Notes under the pieces: model-generated | The model's input: only the letters and a program-made list of their open reading frames with translations | Told to the model about the DNA's origin: nothing | Databases searched by the model: none | Origin: JADFOJ01 sp041580235 | Lineage (GTDB): Bacteria > Planctomycetota > Phycisphaerae > Phycisphaerales > SM1A02 | Assembly (NCBI GenBank): GCA_041580235.1 | Contig: JBFGEG010000085.1 | Coordinates: forward strand, 1 to 16,076 | Length of the DNA: 16,076 nucleotides | Direction of reading: 5' to 3' | Shown: one piece after another, positions 1 through 6,078 of the stretch | Layout of the letters: every line of letters starts with the position of its first letter | How positions within the stretch are numbered: position 1 is the stretch's first letter | Position numbers and translations under genes: made by a program

Positions 1-635
1 AGCCGGATCCGCGAGACGATGCGGGATCGCAGCTGAAAGACCTTCATGGTCCGGGGGTTGGCGTACATGTCGATGTAGCGCCGCCGGTACCGAAGCTCGG
101 CGTCGGTCAGACCGTGGTACTTCTCCGGTGGCGGCGCCAGGGACTTGCTGTGCACCTCGAAGTGGTCGGCCCAGATGCAGATCTCCTGCTTCTTGGTCAT
201 TCCGACCGGGCCCTCGGCCACCACGATGTCGCCGTAGTCGAGCTTCCGGGCGATCGCGAACGCCGTCGGGTCGAGGTCCGCCTTGGAGACGGAGATCTGC
301 AGGTCCTCACCCGACTCATCGCGCAGGACCAGGAACACGAGCTTGCCCATCTCACGATGCTGGATGCAGCGGCCGGCGACCTTGGCTCGCGGCCGGGGGT
401 CGGTGACGGCCGCCGACGGGTCGTTCGCCGCCGCCTCGCGGCTGGCGGCGTACGTCTCGTGGGACGCGAGGTCAAAGCGGGACCGGGCCTCGGACAGCGT
501 GACGAGATGATCGACACGACGCCCGTAGGGCTCGATGCCGTACTCTTCTCGCCACCGGCGCAGCTTGTCCCGCCGGGCCTGCTCCAGGGCGTCCACGTCC
601 GCGGGACCCGGCGATGTTCGGGCGGCATCCGTCAT
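1..635 (-). CDS. lysS: Lysyl-tRNA synthetase, class II (N-terminal 211 residues, cut by window edge)
   Basis: Class II lysyl-tRNA synthetase charges tRNA-Lys with lysine in the cytoplasm. Reading the minus strand from the ATG at 635 gives an open frame that leaves the window, so the catalytic C-terminal part is missing. Residues 82-165 form the OB-fold anticodon-binding domain, with AKVAGRCIQHREMGKLVFLV and GDIVVAEGPVGMTKK. Residues 167-190 carry the LysRS hallmark LAPPPEKYHGLTDAELRYRR followed by RYIDMY, and 195-211 begin class II motif 1 (TMKVFQLRSRIVSRIR). The first 40 residues are a charged, helical extension usual for the family. The gene is divergent from the SDR gene at 688, with only 52 bp between them. 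No Shine-Dalgarno lies at a normal distance before the ATG; a TACCAT hexamer 9 nt upstream suggests a very short leader. The family call is sure; the exact start is less so. Confidence 0.93.
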   Translation of the reverse strand, partial: MTDAARTSPGPADVDALEQARRDKLRRWREEYGIEPYGRRVDHLVTLSEARSRFDLASHETYAASREAAANDPSAAVTDPRPRAKVAGRCIQHREMGKLVFLVLRDESGEDLQISVSKADLDPTAFAIARKLDYGDIVVAEGPVGMTKKQEICIWADHFEVHSKSLAPPPEKYHGLTDAELRYRRRYIDMYANPRTMKVFQLRSRIVSRIR

Positions 636-644
636 CGGACTACG

Positions 645-650
645 ATGGTA
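645..650 (-). promoter_or_regulatory. Possible -10 hexamer of lysS (TACCAT)
   Basis: On the minus strand TACCAT lies at 650-645, nine bases before the proposed lysS ATG at 635. Transcription would then start around 638, giving an almost leaderless mRNA. No convincing -35 hexamer is visible. On the plus strand the same site reads TACGAT at 641-646, inside a short CTAC/GTAG inverted repeat. The site is supported only by resemblance to other TAnnAT hexamers in the window. Confidence 0.3.
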
Positions 651-687
651 GCCTTCTTATCCGAAGCTGCCGTGAAAGGAGCGCTTC

Positions 688-1455
688 ATGTCCATGCTCG
701 CCGACAAGGTGGTCATCGTCACGGGGGCCAGCAGCGGTATTGGTGAGGCGACCGCCCTCGATCTCGCACGGCGAAACGCCAACGTGGTCCTGGCCGCGCG
801 TCGGACCGATCGTATCGAGGCCCTGGCCGGGAAGATCGTCAAGAGGCAGGGGCACGCCCTGCCCGTCACCTGCGACGTCGCGGACCGCGGCCAGGTCGAG
901 CGGATGATCGGCACCACGCTGGACACCTTCGGCCGCATCGACGTCCTGGTCAACAACGCGGGCACGATGCCGCTGTCACCCATGGCGAAATGCCGCTTCG
1001 AGGACTGGGACCGGACCATCGACGTCAACCTGAAGGGAGCGCTCTACGCGATCGGTGGCGTGCTGCCGTCCATGCTCGAGGCCGGCAGCGGCCACATCGT
1101 CAATGTCGGCTCGGTGGCAGGTCGCCACGTCTTCGCCAGCGCGGCCGTCTACTGCGGATCCAAGTTCGCCTTGCACGCGATCTCCGACGCCCTCCGCATG
1201 GAGCTCGCCGAGCGGGCCGCCACCGATGGGAACACCATCCGGGTGACGATCATCGCCCCCGGCGTCGTCGAAACGGAGCTGCGGGACTCCATCGCCGACG
1301 AGGAGACCCGCCGCGCCGTCGAGCCTTACTACAAGTCGATCCGCGAGGAGCTGCACAGCCAGGACATCGCGGCCGCGATACTCACCGCGCTGGAGGCGCC
1401 GCTGCATGTGGGAATCAACGAGATTCTCATGCGGCCGGCGTCGCAGGTGAGGTGA
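688..1455 (+). CDS. Short-chain dehydrogenase/reductase (SDR), classical type, NADP(H)-preferring
   Basis: A 255-residue classical SDR, the usual length for the family. The Rossmann dinucleotide motif TGASSGIG starts at residue 12, and the arginines in AARRTDR (38-39, after strand 2) favour NADP(H). D63 ends a CDV motif, and NNAG (89-92) stabilises the central sheet. The catalytic tetrad is visible as N114, S142, Y155 and K159 (YCGSK), followed by the PG motif at 191-192. It resembles the YdfG-like hydroxy-acid or carbonyl dehydrogenase branch, but the substrate cannot be read from the sequence. The start at 688 is well supported: AAAGGAG at 675-681 lies six bases upstream. A second Met at residue 3 is possible. 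The gene is divergent from lysS, and its stop is followed within a few bases by a structured repeat. Confidence 0.93.
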   Translation: MSMLADKVVIVTGASSGIGEATALDLARRNANVVLAARRTDRIEALAGKIVKRQGHALPVTCDVADRGQVERMIGTTLDTFGRIDVLVNNAGTMPLSPMAKCRFEDWDRTIDVNLKGALYAIGGVLPSMLEAGSGHIVNVGSVAGRHVFASAAVYCGSKFALHAISDALRMELAERAATDGNTIRVTIIAPGVVETELRDSIADEETRRAVEPYYKSIREELHSQDIAAAILTALEAPLHVGINEILMRPASQVR

Positions 1456-1461
1456 GATGAG

Positions 1462-1655
1462 AGAGCCACCAGCCATGAGCCATTCGAGAGCGCACAACCC
1501 GGTTCCAGGGACGCCGGGTGATCCCGAGCGCCAGCGAGGGCTCAATGGCCAGGCAGGATGCCTGGCACTTCTTGACGAAACTACTCCGCGGCATGGATGC
1601 CGCGGTTGGACCGGCACGACGCCGAGAGCAGTACACGAGAACACCCGTCGCCCAG
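1462..1655 (+). repeat. Dispersed structured intergenic repeat, copy 1
   Basis: This copy fills most of the 232-bp SDR-pfk gap. It begins with AGCCAT-type words (1471-1484), then four hairpins. H1 pairs ACCCGG 1497-1502 with CCGGGT 1514-1519. H2 pairs CCCGAGC 1523-1529 with GCGAGGG 1534-1540, with a tandem G-A/A-G mismatch and loop GCCA. H3 pairs GCCAGGCA 1548-1555 with TGCCTGGC 1559-1566 around loop GGA, flanked by TCAA 1542-1545 and TTGA 1572-1575. H4 pairs CCGCGGCA 1586-1593 with TGCCGCGG 1598-1605 around TGGA. The tail after H4 (GTTGGACCGGCACGACGCCG, 1605-1624) is identical in all three copies. The H3 arms differ from copies 2 and 3 yet stay paired. Function is unknown: it could be a 3'-end RNA element, a REP/BIME-like repeat or a non-autonomous mobile element. 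Confidence 0.85.
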
Positions 1656-1687
1656 CGAGCACACACGAGTAGCAGGACAGAGCCCGG

Positions 1688-2788
1688 ATGCCCAAGAAGA
1701 TCGAACGAATCGGAGTCCTGACCGGCGGGGGCGACTGTCCCGGTCTCAACGCGGTCATTCGGGCGATCACCAAGACTGCGATCTACAAGTACGGGTTGCG
1801 TGTCTTCGGCATCGAGGACGGTTTCCTCGGTCTCCTGGAGGGCCGGATCGCCGAGCTGACCAGCCTGCACGTGTCGGGGATCCTGACCCGAGGCGGGACC
1901 ATCCTCGGCACCGACAACCGCACCAACCCCGCCCGTTACTTCACCGGGCTGGACGAGAAGGGCAACCCGTGCTTCGCCGACGTCACGGACCGTTGCCTGG
2001 CCACCATCGAGCAGTACAAGCTGGACGCGATCCTGGTCATCGGCGGCGACGGCACCATGGCCTGCGCCGCGCCGTTCATCGGCGCCGGCGTCCGCTGCGT
2101 CGGGATCCCCAAGACGATCGACAACGACGTCGAGGGCACGGACATCACCTTCGGCTTCCTCACCGCGGTGGAGACGGCCACGGAAGCGCTGGATCGCCTG
2201 CACTCGACGGCGATGAGCCACCACCGCGTCATGGTGTGCGAGGTGATGGGACGCAACGCCGGCTGGATCGCCCTGCACAGCGGGCTCGCCTCAGGCGCCG
2301 ACGTGATCCTGATCCCGGAGATCCCCTACCGCATGGATCGAATCTGCGAGTTCGTCAAGAGCCGCATGTACCGGCGGCGCGGCTTTTCCATCGTCTCCTG
2401 CGCCGAAGGGGCGAGACCTGTCGACGGCGACCAGGTCGTCGCCGACGTCGATCCCACCCGGGCCGACCCCGTGCGGCTGGGCGGCGTGGGCGTGAAGCTC
2501 GCCGGCACCATCGCCCAGCAGACCGGTATCGAAGCCCGGACCACCGTCCTGGGGTACGTGCAGCGAAGCGGCACGCCGTCGGCCGCGGACCGGGTCCTGG
2601 CGACGCAGTTCGGCTACCACGCGCTGGAGCTGGTGATGGATGGAGCCGGCGGACGCATGGTGGTCATGCGCGGCGGCCAGCTGGGCGACATCGACCTCGC
2701 CAGTGTGGCCGGCCGGCAGCGTCTCGTGCCGTCCGACGACCTGCTCATCGAGGCGGCCCGGGCGGTGAAGACGTGCATGGGGGATTGA
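1688..2788 (+). CDS. pfkA: 6-phosphofructokinase, group III (likely ATP-dependent)
   Basis: Phosphorylates fructose 6-phosphate to fructose 1,6-bisphosphate, the committed step of glycolysis. The 366-residue length fits the family. Seen in order: the phosphate-binding loop GGGDCPGLN (13-21), TRGGT (67-71), GGDGT (119-123), PKTIDND (141-147) with the catalytic base at D145, MGRNAGW (187-193) and the IPE substrate loop (209-211). The Gly in GGDGT is the ATP-type residue, because PPi-dependent enzymes have Asp there. The Lys in PKTIDND is shared by PPi enzymes and the actinobacterial-type group III ATP enzymes. ATP use is therefore the better guess, but not certain. A weak AGGA (1674-1677) precedes the ATG by ten bases. 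The gene follows repeat copy 1, and its stop is five bases before the next ATG, so it probably shares a transcript with the methyltransferase. Confidence 0.93.
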   Translation: MPKKIERIGVLTGGGDCPGLNAVIRAITKTAIYKYGLRVFGIEDGFLGLLEGRIAELTSLHVSGILTRGGTILGTDNRTNPARYFTGLDEKGNPCFADVTDRCLATIEQYKLDAILVIGGDGTMACAAPFIGAGVRCVGIPKTIDNDVEGTDITFGFLTAVETATEALDRLHSTAMSHHRVMVCEVMGRNAGWIALHSGLASGADVILIPEIPYRMDRICEFVKSRMYRRRGFSIVSCAEGARPVDGDQVVADVDPTRADPVRLGGVGVKLAGTIAQQTGIEARTTVLGYVQRSGTPSAADRVLATQFGYHALELVMDGAGGRMVVMRGGQLGDIDLASVAGRQRLVPSDDLLIEAARAVKTCMGD

Positions 2789-2793
2789 TTGGG

Positions 2794-3618
2794 ATGGGGA
2801 TTCAACGGATGCCGGGAATCGACGCCCACTACAGCACCGGCTACGAAGAAGCGCGATTGTCTGAGGGGGAGGGCAAGCTCGAATGGCTCCGCACCATGGA
2901 GATTTTCGACCGTCATGCGCCTCCTCCGCCGGCCTGCGTTCTGGATGTTGGAGGCGGTGCGGGAGCTTATGCACTGCCCTTGGCGCGTCGGGGGTATGTC
3001 ACTCATCTCATCGACCCCGTCTTGCTGCACGTGGAGCAGGCGCAGCGGGCGGCAAGAGGACAGCCCGCCCATCCGTTGGCGAGCGCACGTGTTGGGGATG
3101 CACGACACCTGCCGTTCGCCGATGACTCGGCCGATGTGGTGCTGCTACTCGGGCCCCTCTATCACTTGACCGGGCAAAGTGATCGCCTTTCGGCCCTGCG
3201 TGAGGCCCTGCGAGCGCTGCGCAGCGGTGGCGTGCTGTTCGCAGCGGGTATCTCGCGATTCGCGTCGACATGCGACGGGCTGCGGCAGGGATACCTGCGT
3301 GAGCCCGATTTCGAGGCAATCGTCAAGCGTGACCTTCTCGAGGGGCAACATCGCAATGAAACGGAACGACCCGAGTGGTTCACGACGGCGTACTTCCACC
3401 GCCCCGCCGAGCTCGCAGAGGAAGTGAAGGGTTCGGGTTTTGTCCTGGCTGATCTGCTTGCGGTGGAGGGACCGGCGTGGCTTCTGGCGGAGCTGGGCAA
3501 CTGGCTGGCAACAGACGAGGACGTGGAGGTGTTGCTTCGTGCGATTCGGCGGATCGAAGCCGAGCCCAGCCTGCTCGGCGCGAGCGCGCACCTTGTGGCC
3601 GTGGCGCGAAAGCCATAG
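2794..3618 (+). CDS. Class I SAM-dependent methyltransferase, substrate unknown
   Basis: A 274-residue Rossmann-fold methyltransferase. Motif I is VLDVGGGAGAYA at residues 49-60, and an acidic residue at 74 (LIDP) ends strand 2. ARVGDARHLPFADDSADVVLLLGPLYHL holds motifs II and III, and RALRSGGVLFAA is the post-III helix and strand. The N-terminal phrase HYSTGYEEARLSEGEGKLEW is typical of a family of small-molecule methyltransferases. The start at 2794 lies five bases after pfk; an alternative ATG is at 2809, and neither has a strong ribosome site. The frame is also open far upstream through pfk, which is an artefact of high GC. Codon third positions hold visibly more A and T than in the neighbours (GTT CTG GAT GTT GGA GGC GGT), hinting at a different origin. 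The substrate cannot be inferred. Confidence 0.85.
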   Translation: MGIQRMPGIDAHYSTGYEEARLSEGEGKLEWLRTMEIFDRHAPPPPACVLDVGGGAGAYALPLARRGYVTHLIDPVLLHVEQAQRAARGQPAHPLASARVGDARHLPFADDSADVVLLLGPLYHLTGQSDRLSALREALRALRSGGVLFAAGISRFASTCDGLRQGYLREPDFEAIVKRDLLEGQHRNETERPEWFTTAYFHRPAELAEEVKGSGFVLADLLAVEGPAWLLAELGNWLATDEDVEVLLRAIRRIEAEPSLLGASAHLVAVARKP

Positions 3619-3656
3619 CGGCGGAGACCCCGAGCCTTCTCAGGGAAAAAGAGATC

Positions 3657-4208
3657 GTGTCATCGGTGGCGGTTTTTCTGGATCGGGACAATACGTTGAT
3701 TGCCAATGACGGCGATCTGGGGGATCCCGCGCAGGTGCGGCTGCTGGAGGGCGTGGCCGACGGGCTTCGGCGGTTGCGGGAGGCGGGGCACCGTCTCGTG
3801 GTCGTGAGCAACCAGGGCGGTGTGGCCCGCGGCCGTTTCACCGAGGCGGACGCGGAGGCCGTCAACCGGCGTCTCGCCGAGCTCGCCGACGAAGCCGCGG
3901 GGCGCGAGGATCTCCTGGAGCGGTTCTACATCTGCCCCTACCACCCGCAGGGGACCGTCGACGCCTACCGGTGTGAGCATCCCTGGCGCAAGCCGCAGCC
4001 GGGCATGCTGCTGCAGGCCGCCCGCGACCTCGACCTCGACCTCCAGCGCAGCTGGCTCATCGGCGACCAGCCCCGCGACATCGCCGCCGGCCGCGCCGCG
4101 GGCTGCCGGACGGTGCTGATCTCGCCGCAGCAGCACCCCGATGAAGGGGACGCGACGGCGGTGGTGAGGACGTTCGGCGAGGCGGTGGCGGTGGTGTTGG
4201 GGGATTAG
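3657..4208 (+). CDS. gmhB: HAD-superfamily phosphatase, GmhB type (D-glycero-D-manno-heptose 1,7-bisphosphate 7-phosphatase)
   Basis: Removes the 7-phosphate of heptose 1,7-bisphosphate on the way to ADP-heptose for LPS core. The 183 residues match the GmhB/HisB-N size. Motif I is FLDRDNT (D9 nucleophile, D11 acid/base), motif II VVSNQGG (49-55), motif III RKPQPGM (111-117) and motif IV GDQPRD (136-141). The loop between motifs II and III holds C93, H96, C106 and H108. This resembles the family's zinc loop but departs from the usual C-x-H...C-x-C pattern, so metal binding is uncertain. The start is GTG 3657, chosen because AGGGAAAAAGAG precedes it and because the frame upstream is a shadow of the methyltransferase. 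The heptosyltransferase 150 bp downstream supports the heptose assignment over histidinol phosphatase. The stop codon TAG overlaps an AGCCATT repeat word. Confidence 0.82.
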   Translation: MSSVAVFLDRDNTLIANDGDLGDPAQVRLLEGVADGLRRLREAGHRLVVVSNQGGVARGRFTEADAEAVNRRLAELADEAAGREDLLERFYICPYHPQGTVDAYRCEHPWRKPQPGMLLQAARDLDLDLQRSWLIGDQPRDIAAGRAAGCRTVLISPQQHPDEGDATAVVRTFGEAVAVVLGD

Positions 4209-4361
4209 CCATTGGCCACAGGCAAGGAATATAGGAGAGTAGCATATCGTGAGAGTCGTAAATATAGGAGAGTAGCATATGCAGCCTCTCCCCTGATGGT
4301 GAACGGCCCATGACTCCCGGTCTTCTTCATTCCTGATGACTCATGACGAATGGCTAGCTCC
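4207..4361 (+). promoter_or_regulatory. Non-coding spacer before the heptosyltransferase, bounded by inverted AGCCATT words
   Basis: This spacer is visibly richer in A and T than its surroundings. AGCCATT at 4207-4213 overlaps the gmhB stop, and its inverse AATGGCT lies at 4349-4355. The same word heads all three structured repeats. Inside are a 20-bp direct repeat (4228-4280) and a run of short overlapping ORFs starting at 4279. No clear -35/-10 pair was found. Because the ATG at 4350 falls inside the AATGGCT word, the downstream start at 4362 is preferred for the heptosyltransferase. Confidence 0.5.
4228..4280 (+). repeat. 20-bp direct repeat, two exact copies 33 bp apart
   Basis: AATATAGGAGAGTAGCATAT occurs at 4228-4247 and again at 4261-4280 with no mismatch, separated by 13 bases. 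The 33-bp period is close to three helical turns, so both copies would face the same side of the DNA, as for a dimeric or cooperatively binding regulator. Each copy also contains AGGAG and a TAGCAT hexamer. Two units and a 13-bp spacer do not make a CRISPR array. Confidence 0.85.
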
Positions 4362-5459
4362 ATGGTCATTCCCCCCCACATCGAGCGGCTCGTGATCGTC
4401 TGCCCCACCTGGGTGGGCGACACCGTGATGGCGACACCGCTGCTGCGGGCGTTGCGGCAGGTGCGGCCGCAGGCCCGCATCACCGCGGTCTGCCGGCCGG
4501 GGTTGGACGAGCTTCTGGACGGTCTGCCCTGGCTGAACGAGACGATCGCCGTCGGGATGCGTGGCGTGTCGGGGGTGCTGAGAGTGGCCCGTCGCCTCCG
4601 GCGGCTGCGGCCGCAGGCGGTGCTGCTTCTTCCCAACACGTTCCGGGCCGCCCTCGTCGCGCGGCTGGGGGGGGTTCCCGTGCGGATCGGATACCGGCGC
4701 TACGGACGCGGTCCCCTGCTCACGCACGGGCTCGCGCCGCCCCCGTCGGGCCAGCCCGTGGCGGCTCCGGCCTACTACCTGCGGCTCGGCGCGTTTGCCG
4801 TGGGCCCCGATCTCGGCTCGACCGACCCGCGGCTGGAGCTGGTCGTCACCGACGCGCAGCGTGATCAGGCCCGGCGTCTCCTGCAACGCGTGCCGCGGCC
4901 GTTTGCCGTGCTGTGCCCGGGGGCCAACCGGCCGGCCAAGCGATGGCCGGCGGCGCGGTTCGCGTCCGTCGCCGACGCGCTCGCCGCCCGCCACGGCCTG
5001 GCCGTGGTGGTCACCGGCGCGCCGGCGGAGAGCGAGGTCGCGCGGGCCGTCGCGAACGCCGCAACCGCCACCATTCACGATCTCGTCGCGTCGGGGGTGG
5101 AACCGGGGCTCGGTGGGCTCAAGGGCGTCGTTGCCGAAGCGGCCCTGATGATCACCAACGACACCGGACCGCGTCACATCGCCGCCGCCCTGGGCACGCC
5201 GGTGGTCAGCCTCTTCGGGCCCACCGATCCCCGGTGGACGACCATCGACTGCCCGCACGAGCGGATCGTGGTGGCCAACCCGTTCCTGCCGGAGCCGCTG
5301 GTGGCCGACCGGCATCCGGGCGACTGCGTCATCGACCGGATCAGCGTGGGCGACGTGCTCGCCCACGCCCGGGCGCTTCTCACGTCGTCTGCGGGGCCGC
5401 CGCGTCCGGCGCCGGCGCGTACCCGTAGCGCTGCAGACCCGCCTGCTCCAGACGCATGA
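4362..5459 (+). CDS. waaF: ADP-heptose:LPS heptosyltransferase, glycosyltransferase family 9 (WaaF-like)
   Basis: Transfers heptose from ADP-heptose to the inner LPS core on the cytoplasmic face of the inner membrane. The 365-residue protein opens with RLVIVCPTWVGDTVMATPLL (9-28), the GT9 acceptor-side signature. It carries the inter-domain nucleotide-sugar motif CPGANRPAKRWP, and near the C-terminus TNDTGPRHIAAALGTPVVSL followed by FGPTDP, both diagnostic of GT9. It is closer to WaaF than to WaaC in the GPTDP and NDTG context, but the acceptor is not proven. ATG 4350 would add four residues (MASS). The last ~20 residues are Pro/Ala/Arg-rich and run 80 bases into the opposite-strand sulfotransferase, so this tail may be a non-functional extension. 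GmhB upstream supplies the donor pathway. Confidence 0.88.
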   Translation: MVIPPHIERLVIVCPTWVGDTVMATPLLRALRQVRPQARITAVCRPGLDELLDGLPWLNETIAVGMRGVSGVLRVARRLRRLRPQAVLLLPNTFRAALVARLGGVPVRIGYRRYGRGPLLTHGLAPPPSGQPVAAPAYYLRLGAFAVGPDLGSTDPRLELVVTDAQRDQARRLLQRVPRPFAVLCPGANRPAKRWPAARFASVADALAARHGLAVVVTGAPAESEVARAVANAATATIHDLVASGVEPGLGGLKGVVAEAALMITNDTGPRHIAAALGTPVVSLFGPTDPRWTTIDCPHERIVVANPFLPEPLVADRHPGDCVIDRISVGDVLAHARALLTSSAGPPRPAPARTRSAADPPAPDA

Positions 5460-6078
5460 CCTGGGCCCGAAGCGCCTCGTCCCAGACGATGGGGCGGCTC
5501 GGCTTCGCGCTGACGAGCGTCCGCGGATGGCGGCGGAGCCGATCCTCGTCGAATCTCACGTCGAGGGCCTCGAGCACGGTCACGAGATCGTCGACGAGGC
5601 TCTCCTGCCGGCCGACGAAGTCCGTGGGCGGCGCCGTGTAGCGGGCGAACAACGCGCTGGCGTAGCCGGGGCACCGGTCGACGATGTTGCGCATGAAGTC
5701 GTTGAACTCATCGGCGCCGAGGTCGAACAGCTCGGCGTTGGGATGCCACGGATCCTGCCCCAGCCCCCCGAAGTGCCGCCAGCCCAGGCTCGACATGAAC
5801 TTGAAGTATGACTCGTACCAGTCCAGCGGGTGCCGAACGAAGCAGAAGCTGTAGGCCTCCCGGACGTGCCTCTGCAGGGACGGCCCGTAGCGCAGCACAC
5901 GCTTGAGATACTGTCCCGGGTAATACCGCCGATAGTTCAGCACCCGGTCCACGTCGGCGTGCTTGTGCGAGATGCGGAACCGCACGAGGTCGCACTCCTG
6001 CAGGGCCGACAGCACCCAGCTCCCGCCCGTCTTGGGAATGTGCAGAAAGACCGCGCCGCATTTGAGCAGGACCGCCAT
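5380..6078 (-). CDS. Sulfotransferase family protein (PAPS-dependent), acceptor unknown
   Basis: A 232-residue protein. The 5'-phosphosulfate loop FLHIPKTGGSW lies at residues 11-21, and the 3'-phosphate-binding segment FVRHPLDWYESYF at 80-92 has R82 and S90, the pattern of carbohydrate and membrane sulfotransferases. It should move sulfate from PAPS to an acceptor. Its place between a heptosyltransferase and an LPS-kinase-like gene suggests a sugar of the LPS core or O-chain, which is inference. The start ATG at 6078 overlaps the kinase stop by one base (TGATG), so translation is probably coupled. The frame stays open far upstream, but those residues are a shadow of the kinase. The C-terminal 80 bases are shared with the convergent heptosyltransferase. 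No membrane segment is visible. Confidence 0.85.
   Translation of the reverse strand: MAVLLKCGAVFLHIPKTGGSWVLSALQECDLVRFRISHKHADVDRVLNYRRYYPGQYLKRVLRYGPSLQRHVREAYSFCFVRHPLDWYESYFKFMSSLGWRHFGGLGQDPWHPNAELFDLGADEFNDFMRNIVDRCPGYASALFARYTAPPTDFVGRQESLVDDLVTVLEALDVRFDEDRLRRHPRTLVSAKPSRPIVWDEALRAQVMRLEQAGLQRYGYAPAPDAAAPQTT

Noticed and set aside
1936..2974. Minus-strand frames opposite pfk
   Set aside because: They overlap a clear pfk with all catalytic motifs and show no recognisable family.
1597..3618. A 673-codon open frame spanning pfk and the methyltransferase, as if one long protein
   Set aside because: Up to about 2793 it is an out-of-frame reading of pfk with Arg/Pro/His-rich low-complexity residues; only the part from 2794 has a recognisable domain.
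4228..4280. CRISPR-like arrangement of repeat-spacer-repeat
   Set aside because: There are only two units, the spacer is 13 bp, there are no cas genes, and the repeats are not palindromic.
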